Assembly: GCA_023078555.1 (NCBI GenBank) | Contig: CM041201.1 | Location: forward strand, 3,603,713 to 3,667,712 | Direction of reading: 5' to 3' | Source: Ulva prolifera | Lineage: Eukaryota > Chlorophyta > Ulvophyceae > Ulvales > Ulvaceae | Length of the DNA: 64,000 nucleotides | Shown: positions 46,800-57,811 of the stretch, piece by piece | Layout of the letters: the number at the start of each line of letters is the position of its first letter | Numbering within the stretch: the first letter of the stretch is position 1 | The notes under the pieces: generated by a model | What the model was told of the DNA's origin: nothing | Databases searched by the model: none | Seen by the model: only the letters and a program-made list of their open reading frames with translations | Translations under genes and position numbers: made by a program

Positions 46800-49407
46800 A
46801 TGATGAGTGCCGGAGCACTTGTGCTGGGTGCGGCTACGGTGGCAGTGTGGCGCAAGCTGAAGCATCATAGAGCAAAGAATTGTCGTAGTGTTCAGTATGT
46901 TGCATTCTCGCAGGACTCCGCGATAGTGCATGATTGCGTTGTGGTGGACTGCACCCATCCAGATGCCCAGACGTTCACCCACCACAAAGGTGACAACAAC
47001 CCCGCAGTGAAGGCAGCTGACTGCTCGACGGGAATCGTGCTTAACGCACTATCCGTGGCGTCCCCTTCGCCCGATCTGAAGACGGCTCTTGAGAAGCCAC
47101 ACGTAACCGTCAATCACTTCGACGCTGATGCACTTCTGGCCATGTGGTGTCTAATGCACCGAGACTTGGCCGGAAAGTACAGCAAACGTGCGCCAGCTGC
47201 CAATCAAAAAATTTGTGTATACACCTTTGCTCATGTCTTGTTTCTCCGTCGTGGAGGGTGACGCCGCTGGTTCAGACATACATGTACATTTCGCATCATA
47301 GCTTCGCTGCACACACGAGGGATGATCATGTCATCGTGTTCAGGCCAAGGGCCGCGATGCATGGCCCCCCTCGCAAAGTTCTCATGTGGGCATTGTATGC
47401 TTGCAGTCCTTCGCTGTGCTGCCAGGATAGGGGACTTCAGGGAGGCCCTCCTGCCGTCGCTGTACTCCGATTCTGCTGTGGCCCCGCGCGAGGCGATCCA
47501 AGATGGCGTCGAATTTGATGCATCCACCGTGGACCAAGCCCTCCGGCTCAACTGCTGGATCAACACGCAGGAACGGGCATGCTTCTCTGCACCATATGAT
47601 GAGAAAGATGGCGATGTCAAGTTTTCCTTCTTCCTGGAGAGGCTGGCAGCCGCTCTACGCGACGGCCCACCCGAGAAGGAGTACATGCATGAGTACAACG
47701 AGGTCTGTCCACTCGAGCCGTGAACGACTACAGCCTACGCAGAAGCTTCTGCCTGTGGCATTCGGACCACCGCAACAAGCAGCAAGGACCTGTGTTGCCA
47801 CTGAGGTCGCATGACAGTGTCCGCCCTGCACTGAGGCATATAGCTGCCGCGTTGAAAGCGTCCTGTTCGGAGAGCACGACCCAGTGGTGTGGAGCTAGGA
47901 TGACGACCTTGCCACATGTGCTGGCCCAGCATCGCTTGCATGAACCTTAGGCCATGCCACACCGGCTCAGCTTGACAACCCAGGTCCTATGCATCTCAAG
48001 TGCAAAAGCCCCCACCGACTGATTTACCCCAGTCCGCTCCTCTTACATGCAAGTCCCATAGCATCCAGTGAGGCTGGCGAAAGCGCGTATCGCCGCAGCC
48101 GTGCTCCCGCCCTCTACGCCCTGCCTAAGTGTGGCCTTGCCTGACATAACCCCGGACCCAGCAGCAAGTAACACTTGCGCACATTTGCGGCTGTGTCCTG
48201 CCGGCCCCTCGCGGGTGCTGACGACAGAACTCGTGCGTAGACACGGCAAAGCCCAAGACGTGATGCTCTGAGCCCAGGATGATCATCATGCGTACATGCA
48301 TGTGTGCAGGTCATGCGCGGCCTGCAGTCGGTGCGCGAGCAGGGCTCGGTGGCGCGGCGCGGCGACCTCGGGCTGACGATCGTGCACGCCCCGCAGCCAC
48401 TCCACTACTACTCGCTCTTCAGCTGGAGCGCCGGCACGGACGTCGTCGTCGCGGTGTACGGCGGCCGCCGGTATGAGGTGGAGTGCAAGTACACGCAGTT
48501 TGTCAACCTGCACAGCCGGCCGGTGTGGCCGCGGATCGCTATGGACGCACTCGCCGAGGTGTGCCCGGCCCTCGGTTGAACCCGGCTGGTGAGCACTCCA
48601 GGGCCACGGGCAGTGGTGTGTGCCTGGTGGGTGTGCGGCTCGAGATGGTGAACACGATGTGACCGCCCCAACATGGTGGCTGCTGTGGCCAAAGGCCTTT
48701 TGGCAAAGTGCCTGCACAGTGTTGTGTCTGCAAACCGGATGGGGACATTGGGTGTGATGGATTGCATGGTGTTCTGACATGCTGCAGAACAGTGGGAGCA
48801 CAAACACCAATCGCTGCATTCAGTGTCACTGACCCCGTGATTTAGTCAGCATTGTGTACGCTCTCTCGCAGACCGCTTGGGCTCGAGGCCGCGGGGGGGT
48901 GAGTGCCTTCCGCTCGATGCACACTGGCGACACGCATCGCAGCTGTGCCTGCTGCCGCACACGCAGTGACGTGGCCCCACATGCATCGGGGCCGTGTGTG
49001 TATGCATGATTACAGCCGTATCCATTTGGACATTGACAACTCCGAGTCTTGTGTTGTACGCATCACAGCTGCCCCAGCCACGCCTGCTGCAGGCCCTGAA
49101 CGCGATGGAGGACCCGGGCAGTGGCCTCAGGTGGAGGTGCCCGCGCATCACGGACACGGGGCCCGTCCTCCGCCTGGAGCCGGATGGCGCGATGCTGTCG
49201 AAGCGGGAGCGCTACGGCAACCCCTGCGACCGCCCACTGCACTCCTCCGCCATCCCCCCCGCACGCTTCGAGGCGGCCGTCGTGACGTTCTTCGAGCACG
49301 CGCTGCGCGGCTGCCAACCGCGGACGGGGGGCTGGGAGTGGACGGACATGCATGCGTACAATCGGGGCCTCGATTTTTCCTCTTGGTCTCAGTCGCTGCA
49401 GACCTGA
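46800..49407 (+). CDS. Conserved protein of unknown function (DUF6687-like)
   Basis: Exons 46800-47187, 47407-47702, 48310-48558 and 49093-49407, phases consistent, 415 residues. Motifs that I associate with the plant/bacterial family DUF6687: VTVNHFDADALLAMWCLM, CAARIGDFREALL, ALRLNCWINTQERACF, PLHYYSLFSWSAGTDVVVAV, YEVECKYTQFVNLHSRPVWP, RITDTGPVLRLEPDG, LSKRERYGNPCDRPLHSSAI. The conserved HFDADA and D residues suggest a metal- or phosphate-binding fold, but no function is established. It starts MMSAGALVLGAATVAVW, which looks like an N-terminal membrane anchor or targeting segment. The family name is from memory; the protein-like conservation is clear. Confidence 0.75.
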
Positions 49408-51690
49408 TGACCGCTTCAGGCGGTGCTGCATGGCGGGACACTGAATTTGCCATGGTTGTATTTGAATAGAACTCGATTTGTTTGCCTTGAGATAGATGGG
49501 CTTGTACACGGTTGGATGCGGGGTGCCTCGAGATGGGGCCTCAGGTATCCGTAGCAGACCCGCGTCGCATGGCCAGCGCCTGCACCTAGCCCAGCTGCAC
49601 GGCATCCGAACGAACTGCAGTGGCATTGACAGACTTTTTTTTGGTTCTGGGCGTTCTGCGAGGCGATGTTGGTCGCTTGTGTTTGTGCAGGCAGTGAAAA
49701 GTACAGTATGTGATTGTTTGTGGTGCCAGTTTTCGTATCTACACGGTGGAGATCAGGGCGGCTGATTACAGGGATGAAATCCAACTGCACATGGTATGCA
49801 ACGTGCCATCACCACTCGTTTTATCTCAGTTGAAAGTCCGATGTAAAGTGGTGTACAATAATGGCTACTCCAGAGGCAACCTGGCACTTGGTTCGTTCAT
49901 TACGGATCTTGTGAATCCTGTTGGGCATGGTCAGCTGGTTGGCTTTTGCGCCTTCTGCTCTGCCACTGACAGAGGCACTCCCCATTGGTGGCCACAGCAC
50001 ACTGACAGAGGCAGCGCCTTTGCTGGCGTGCCAGCAAAGGGCATGTGCAGCTGTGCTGCGGCTGCTATCACATCAGGGGCCCCCTCAGGTTGCAACACCG
50101 CCGTTGTGCGTGCAACAACGCCAGCAGCACAGTGAAGCAGAAACGCTGTGCTTTCTCTGTGCCCGGCGGTGAGCTGTGGCATGCATCATGCCGTATGATC
50201 ATGGTAGCTGCGAAGATGTCAGCGGATGCGGCCAGGCCAAGGTGGGCCTCCGCCGTGAGGCTGCAGGACACAAGTGCTTCACCTGTTTGTATACACCTGC
50301 ACATGAATCAGGTCGTCTACTTCGCTGCCTTTAGGGCTGAAAGCCATCTGTTTGCGGTCCTGACCGGCCGCTTCATCTGCACGCAGGCAGCGTGGTGCAC
50401 GTTGTCGGTTCGCAGGCAGTGTACTGCCGCAAACACACAGACCTGACAATGGTTGCAGGGCCGCTCTAGCTGTGGTGGCGCAACAACAGCACATACCGAC
50501 AAGCAGCAGAGCTCCACTAGAAGAGGCAGCACACGCAACGGCTTCAGGTCAGCACTTGCCATCCATCAGATCAAGTGGCTGCCTTGTCCCCACGTGTGCA
50601 GCAGCTGCAGGTACATGTCCCTGGTTTCTCGTTCCGTAGACAAGGCTTGAAATAGAGCATGCAGTTGGCTTGATGCCAGCTGGTCTGTGAGGCTGAGTGC
50701 ACCACACCGCACGTGCTGGATGCACACAACAATGAACCGTCAGGCAAGCTACGCGTGGCCATGTGTTACAAGGACAAAGGCAGCAAGGCCATGTGAGAAC
50801 TGAACCCTTCTGGACCAATTTATCAGATGCAAGCTTCATCAGAAGGCAGCTGGTGGTCAGCAAAATCCTCAGCCAGCAGCATTGTCATACAACCGAGGTT
50901 GTGGCCCAGCAGCGGATAATCAGTGGTACTGTGTGGGTTTGAATCCCATCGGCGTATGGTGCATACACAAATTGCCAGGTAGAGGGACACGGACTGCTTG
51001 TTCCGTGGAGCGCCAGTGCTCCGCTGTTGCAAGCTTGTCAAGGCTGCGCCGCAGCAAGTAGATATGTGGCATATGAAGGGCACCACAGCTCGTAGAGCGT
51101 AAGGTCAATGATCGTAAGGTCAACAATCACATACCTGCACACCCTACCGCAATCTGGCGACAACATTGCATGGCACTCTGCCGGACGGACACATCACACC
51201 CGGAGGTGGATGTGTGACTCTGAGTGCGCTGTGGCAAAGCGCGCATGTTGGAGATGATTTTGCCATGCACTTTTTATCCTGCACAGTTGTCACAGGCCTA
51301 GTATGCATTTTGATTGACAGCACTGTGGGCATGTCACCTGTCAAATGTACCACACCTACTAAACTTTTTTCGGTGTAGCTGCTGCAAATGAACAAGTGTG
51401 CAGGAGTACATGGGGGAATGTTGGCTTATGATACATGCATCCAATTTGTTCACATCTCCCCCAACACTCACATAACCACTGCGCGTGTGGCCTGGTCGGA
51501 GCATGCTACCAAACACGCCTTTTAGCAATGCACATATAGCCGTACATTGCCTGTACAGAATGAAATATACACCATTGCGAAAATCACATGTACAGTGCTG
51601 TTACATGACATCCTCATATGTCAAAGGAGGGCGATTTGAGTGCTCTCTGCCGTCTTCTCTCTCCTCCGCTGCCGCAAAAATTATCTACGC
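49408..51690. other. Convergent intergenic region with tRNA-like repeat
   Basis: 2.3 kb. A plus-strand stretch near 49733-49930 reads YTVEIRAADYRDEIQLHM and KVVYNNGYSRGNLALGSF and looks weakly coding, family unknown. A block at 50761-50779 is shared with 2016-2033, and a tRNA-like head follows at about 50889-50962. The rest is unremarkable. Confidence 0.4.
50889..50962 (+). repeat. tRNA-like sequence, possible SINE head
   Basis: It contains an A-box-like TGGCCCAGCAGCGG and, about 35 bases on, a B-box-like GGGTTTGAATCCC within a T-arm that can pair GTGGG with CCCAT. No good acceptor stem closes the structure, so it is probably a tRNA-derived repeat rather than a gene. Confidence 0.35.
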
Positions 51691-53233
51691 CTACTTGTAG
51701 TTGAACTTAATGTCAACACCTTCGATGTGGTTGATGTGGGTATCGAACATGTCCAGCTTGGCAAGGACAGTGTCATACTGCTCCTGGGTCAGATCCAGCA
51801 TGCTCAGTTCATTGTGCATAACCTTTTTCCAAGAGGCAGCAAATCCCTTGAACTGCTTGTTGACTGCAGCCTTAATGGTGGTTGCATAGAGGAGCCATGT
51901 CTCCTCAAGCTCAAAGACCATCAACAGCCCGAACAGGATCGCGAAGGATTTTCGGCAAGATGCCTCCTTGCTGTTTGCTTCCCTGCAGCAATGGACCCTC
52001 TTGCTTAATGCAGGGGACAGTGGGTCTGGTCAAGGCAGTTTGATGACCAGCTCAGACGCACAACATGGTTCAGCCATCACACACCCGTACCACCACCGAC
52101 ACATTTACAACACACCAGCAAGATGCACACACCTCCACTTCTTTCCCATGACGTCATGCACAGTCTTGAGTTCTGCCTCCATAAGCTCTAGCATCTCCTT
52201 CGCTGCGTCCTCCCCCTTGGACTTGCCCTTGCCTACTTCGTTCATGGCAGTTGCTATTCTGCTCCACTCCTCTACGACATCAGTGTTTACAAAAAGCTTG
52301 GTGCACTTGTTCTGCCAATCCTGCAACATACCAACGGCTGAGCTACAGGATCGGGCACATCGCCGCGGTCGTGATTGTTGAAGGCGTTGACAACGGGCAG
52401 AAGACCAACTACGGTCTCCTCTTGACTCATGGCGGACACAGTCTCGCAGAGGCGATGGTCAGCATCGAGACCGACGCTCAACCCTGAACGATCTCCGCTA
52501 CGGAGGTGCTGCTGCAGCCACATACAATTGCAAACACGTCCATCAGGCATGCACATATCATAAGTCATGCGTCTGTTGTTCGACAACAAAGATATCGGCA
52601 AGACAGCTCGCATGCGCTGCGTGCACGTGGGCATGGTTCCGGAACTCGACCAGTCCAGGCTCTAGGGCTAGATGTTTCAGCTTCCAGTATATGTGATACT
52701 GTGCCTCAGACCCAAGACAGTCGTTACGACTGCGAGAGGCGGGGACTCAGCAGAGGGCATAACGCTCGGAGGTAAGCCCGTGTGCGGGCTCAGGTCAACA
52801 CGAGCTGCTCGACTGCAACATGCCCCGACAGCGGCTCGATTCAGTGTGTATAAACGAGATATTGTGACGGACATGCACATGACACTGCGGTGCGATATGC
52901 ACCCGATTTGTCTGCGGTGAAAGAAGTCGGTCAACAGCGCATATGAGCCGCGGGATTGACCTTGCCATGAAGAATGACCGCCCGACAGCGTACGTGCCGA
53001 CTCGAAAAGTTATGGACACCGCAAACAGATGAAGATAGTCGTACGATAATAGTGTGCTCCTTGGACGCGTTCTTGATCTTCATGGCCCTGTCATCTAGCA
53101 CGAGGTTCTTTTCGCTGTTGTCAAAACCTTTTAGCAAAACTGCTACCTTTCCCTGGGCCTCGGCCTCATCGCGAGCAAGCTGGAAGAAAGTCTTCTCTGT
53201 CTTCTTCGTGAACAGGTTTTCCCTTTCCGCCAT
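51691..53233 (-). CDS. Small alpha-helical protein of unknown family
   Basis: Exons 53233-53020, 52483-52413 (end uncertain), 52320-52133 and 51982-51691; about 254 residues. It begins MAERENLFTKKTEKTFFQLA and ends DTHINHIEGVDIKFNYK. The last two exons join in phase into one charged helical run (CTKLFVNTDVVEEWSRIATA; EDAAKEMLELMEAELKTVHD; ETWLLYATTIKAAVNKQFKG; KVMHNELSMLDLTQEQYDTV). Exon 2 could extend further: several GT donors in phase 0 precede the acceptor at 52321, giving an intron of 92, 38 or only 11 nt. No domain, signal peptide or clear membrane span except one hydrophobic patch (SFAILFGLLMVFELE). I do not recognise it. Confidence 0.6.
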
Positions 53234-54190
53234 GGTCGCCGAAGTTGCTAGATCAGGTGACGAGTCTCGAGCGCGTTCAAATTGACGGTGTCTCAAGTCC
53301 GACTCGTAGTTTCAACAGATGATGGACTTCTTCTAGACGCGCAGGGGCTTTTATGGCCACCTGGCGTCAACGATCGCGTGTGCAAGCAGAAATTTCTGGA
53401 CATATCCCGGATCGAGGTGCTGACCTGTTCGCTGACCTGGCACCGACAGGCTTGTACCGCGTTATGTAGTGAGTGTGTACAGATTGCTTTTTCGGAAGCC
53501 GGAATGTACACAGAACAGCGACAATCTCTGCCGCATGGACGCAAATTGAATTCTCCCGATTGTAAAATCCTGGGTATACGAAACGCAGCAGTTGAAGCAA
53601 GGGCAACGTGGACTCGGCTGGCGAGCTCTGAACAGCTGACGAACTTGAAACAGGTTGGCCTGCCCTTCATCACAAAGCAGTCCCTACATGCCATGCTTCG
53701 CAAAACTTCGCAAAACAAAAAAGGTTCTTCTCTTGCTGTTGTCTGGATAGCGGCAGTGCTGTTGGAATAGGCACCGGCACGTTGGAACCGCTTGTGGTTG
53801 GTAACCGCATCATCCAGTAGTGATTTGCTGTGCACGCGTGAGTTGCACGCGTCAGCCAGCTCCGTTACAGCCACCGCAGATTTTTTACAAAAGTTTGAAG
53901 ATCTTTTTGTGCCGTAGTCATGAGCCCTGGCGAAACGCAAAACACTGTGCAAAAGTAAAGTACTCTGACTCCCTCTGGAGAAGAAACCCGGCGGTGTGGG
54001 CGGTGGTACCCGCAAGTATGATGTACGGGTGGCAGAATCCAGCAACACCATGCAGGCACAATCCCGCATTAGTTCATCTACACCTTACCATGCCATGTAG
54101 ATATAGCAGGCGATTATGCATCATCACGGCGCAACCAGCGCGAAGATTTAACAATCCCTCCGCCCTCCCACAAATAAAAATAGCATGGCT
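53234..54190. other. Intergenic region upstream of the small helical-protein gene
   Basis: 960 bases. Both strands are open for long stretches (53282-53770 on plus, 53293-54069 on minus), but neither shows a domain or a splice pattern I trust. It holds the promoter of the gene at 53233 and the 3' flank of the coiled-coil gene. Confidence 0.4.
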
Positions 54191-57100
54191 TCAGTCAGTC
54201 CGGGCATCTCCCAGCACCAGTCGTGGGACAGTGATAGCTCGGAGCTTGCCGCCAGCTGTACCTGCGGCATGCCCCATGTTTCCCAGTAGTGGTGAGTTCT
54301 CATCACTGCCCACCCCATGCGCCTTGCCCTTGCGCAGCCCGTCAGACTTCTCCATATCACCAGAGCGGTGCTCTGGCGACAGGCAGCCCGCCCGGGACAG
54401 CGGCCGCAGGAGCGCGGCAGGTGACCCGGAGCCGGCGGAACGCGCCCGACGTCGCTCGTACACAATCGATTCATTCGAGCTCTCGCCACTGAGCGACCCC
54501 GCGCCGCGCCCACTGAAGCATGCCTCCGAATTGTGCTCGTCTGACATTTCGTCGATTAGCTCATCAAAGCCATCTACAACAAGCACATGGCTCAGCGTTG
54601 AACAGCCACACCGAGCGACGTACGCATGGTGACGTCGCACTGGTTCTGCATGCTCTGATCCATGTGAGAGCACACGATGTTGTGCAATGGCAGCCATACT
54701 GATGCGGAAATAGCATCCCAGATCAAGACCTGTTTCTGTGCTTGCTCCCGTGGGGCGGGCGGGTGTCTGTCATGCACACACTCTCGTGCATGCATGTGGC
54801 GGGGCCACACCAGGGAAGACGCTGTCCTCTTCCCAGCGCTCGCCGTCCTCCACCGCATCGCTGGACGCGCGCGTCGGCCCTGCTGCCAATGTCAGTTCGT
54901 TGTGCTTCACGACCGCCGTCAGCATCGAGTCGGCGCGCTGCGCGACCATCAGCGCGAGGCGGCATGCGTGCTCCGCCTTGGCCCGCGCCGTCTCCACGCC
55001 CTGTGCCTGGGAGCTGCACGCCAACACATGCAGTTATAGCCCCCGCATGTGGCCTGCAACAGCCTCAATGATCCTCCATCCCAGCCCCAAGGCCAGCGAT
55101 CACACCAAGCAGACATGTGGAAGACACTCCACCGCTCTGAACGCGCCGCGGCGAGGTCAAGCCATGGCATCCGGAACCGACGCGTTGGCAGGGAGCCAGA
55201 GGCGGGAGGCACACCTGGAGGTGAAGCTGAGCAGCCCTAGGGCGTTCTGGAGCTCCTCGACTTGCTCCAGCACGCCAATCTGCGACTGCTTCACATCGCC
55301 CAGAGCGCTGCGCATGCACGCCAGCCCACGGCCCTCGTCCTGTGCGTCTCTCAGCAGCGACGCCTGCATGACTCGCCTAGTGCAGCCCCAAGCACACAAG
55401 GGCGTCGGGACCCAGGCCGCCGGACTGTTCCGTACTCAATGTCTGACCACAGGCATGCTTAGGCAAACAGCTGAGCATATCATCAGACGATGATTGCCAG
55501 AACGCACCGACTGTATGCAGTGCCACACCCGTTCCTTCGTGACGAGAATCAGAGGCATGACTAGGACAAACGGCGGAACGCAAGCAGAATGAGCGGCAGG
55601 GGTTATCAGAGCACGGCGCTCACCTGCACGTCGCATGAGGTGCGGGCGGTGAGGGGCGGCGCAGAGGAGACAACGCTCGATAGCGTCTTCTGCGCCAGCT
55701 GCCGCGCAGTGCGCTCCTGCAGTAGCTCCTGCAGAACCTTCTTGTGCCCCTCCTGCTCCTTCTCCAGCATTAGCGACACCTGCATCCCACCTCACCATGC
55801 ATGATCAGTGGTGGCCGCCCAAAGCATACAGGCCGCTGAATGCAATCTCAGGCAAACGGCGGACTCCAGCATGCACAGTCGACCTGCTGCTGGCAATTTG
55901 CAGTTATTGATGCAGGGACTCAACACACGCATGCCAGGCGACACCCATTGCTTGACAACTAGGCAGTGGTACGCGGTCTGAGTCCGGGGAGCATTGAGAA
56001 CAGGGAGCGGCCCCATGCACACCTGCTGCCAATTGTTGTCGGCATCATTGCGAGCCTCGATGGCCTCTAAGCGCATGCGGTCAACGTTGTACCACTCAGC
56101 CTCAGCTACCTTGCGGCCACTCTCAGCCTGACACACCTGCACCTCAAGATGCTGTTCTCGATGGCATGATGCCCAGTGGAGCGATCACAGCACGTGGCGG
56201 AGGTATGTGTGTCGTTGAAACCGTTTCCAGCCTAGATCTACAGATGCAACACCAGCGAGGTTGCAGCATCACAGAGTTTGGCATCCGCGGTGGCTCATGC
56301 AGCAGCATGGTGGACAGCCAGCTCAGCTGTGCTTTACATATCACGACCTCACAGAAATGGCAGCAGACATTGAAGGGCGCAATGAATGTCATACACCATG
56401 AATTGGTTCCGATTTCATGTAGAGCACAGGATTTCAGGCAAGCAAGACGCACGCGGTCATGCAGCTGCGTCATCATGGCCTGGACACCTTCATCACGATC
56501 ACGCCCAGAACCAAAATTCAGGCTGCGCAAAGTCACGAGCTCTTCAGCGGCTGCACTCAGAGCAGCCTCTGCCTCCCCCAGTCTCCGCTCGAGCTGTGCC
56601 ACCGCACACTGCTCTTCCAGCAGCTGCTGTACAACCTGCATGGGTGGATGTTCTCTTTGCCTGCCTGTTGGTGCATGATTCATCGAATAATGTCGAGTTG
56701 AGACGTCTTGCGCTCTACCCTGGGACTGCAGGGGCGGCGAGGGGCACATCGGCGGCCTCACAACCATACAGCACTGTGTTTAAGTCGTGCCTGGTCTTTC
56801 TCGTGTGCCAGCTGCGTGCGCAATTTCACCTCAAGCTCCATCAATCGTCGTGAATCTTCTGCCTGCAATTCCGCCAGCTGCTTGTCTTTGGAGGCAGACG
56901 CAACCTCGTTTATTGCTTCCTGCATCTGCAACTCCGCACGCCGCCGCAAGGCTTGCTCTTTACAAAGTTGCTGCTTGCATTGGGCCTGCAGCACAAAGAA
57001 GTATCTGACGACAGTTGCTGCGCCGGCGCTCCACAGATGCACACAGAAGTCATGCTTGACGAGGCTCAGGTGGAGTTTGTGCCTGCGTTACCTGGATGGT

Positions 57101-57811
57101 GTCTACGGTATCTCGATCACCAGCTGCAGCATAGAGGGCTTCGTCCTTCTGCACCAACGCCCGTTCTGTCTCAAGCAGTTGATCTTTGAGGCTGTCCACT
57201 CGCTCGGTTAGGGCATCTACGTTGGCTTTCGCATTGAGCGATTCATCCCTCTCCCGATGTAGATCCTCCTGTGCCTCATCTGCTCTAGCGTTTGCCTGAA
57301 GCACAGATCTCCTCAGTATGCGGCCGTGTGGCTATATGCCGGCATGTTGACATGAAGGACATGTTGGCGCAAGGACGAGCACATGGCCTCGGTTGCATAC
57401 TTCAGCAATCCTGTCGCGGAGGCACTTGATCTCGTCCTGACAAGATGATAACTGAAGGCCCAATGCCTGCTTTGAACGAGTTTCATGTACCAATTTGTGC
57501 CACATCTCATTCTTTGCCGTAACGGCGCCGCTGCAGGTGCCGAAAGCTATGTTCTGACATGTCACAGCGGATTCCTTCTCCGCCTGCGCCTGATGCGACA
57601 AATTTCGCGCATGGGTTTCTTGCTCCTTTAATTCAAGAATTTCCTGTCGCAATTGATCAATCTCGGCTTGCATGGTCTGCTCCTTGTCTGACATAGACAG
57701 AGCAAGGGTTGGCGAGCCGGCCCTGATGTCTCTTGCAGAGAGCCGCCCCGACAGCGACGAAGACTCGCGTTCAAATGAAAAAGCATCAGGGCTGCTTCCA
57801 CATGTGCTCAT
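54191..57811 (-). CDS. Coiled-coil protein of unknown function
   Basis: Nine exons: 57811-57401, 57295-57092, 56985-56770, 56635-56453, 56151-56023, 55779-55624, 55363-55215, 55013-54811, 54573-54191; 677 residues with every intron phase matching. After a Ser-rich start (MSTCGSSPDAFSFERESSSL) come heptad-rich segments through about residue 540: EIDQLRQEILELKEQETHA, DALTERVDSLKDQLLETERA, QLAELQAEDSRRLMELEVK, LLEEQCAVAQLERRLGEAEA, MLEKEQEGHKKVLQELLQER, VLEQVEELQNALGLLS. The last exon is acidic then Ser/Arg-rich (DELIDEMSDEHNSEACFSGR; GLRKGKAHGVGSDENS). It resembles cytoskeletal or centrosomal coiled-coil proteins only in composition; I do not recognise an orthologue. Exon 5 could start 15 nt later. 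Confidence 0.75.

Noticed and set aside
53282-54069. Long open frames on both strands (162 codons plus, 258 codons minus)
   Set aside because: They overlap, neither has a recognisable motif, and neither has convincing splice sites or composition, so I could not choose one.
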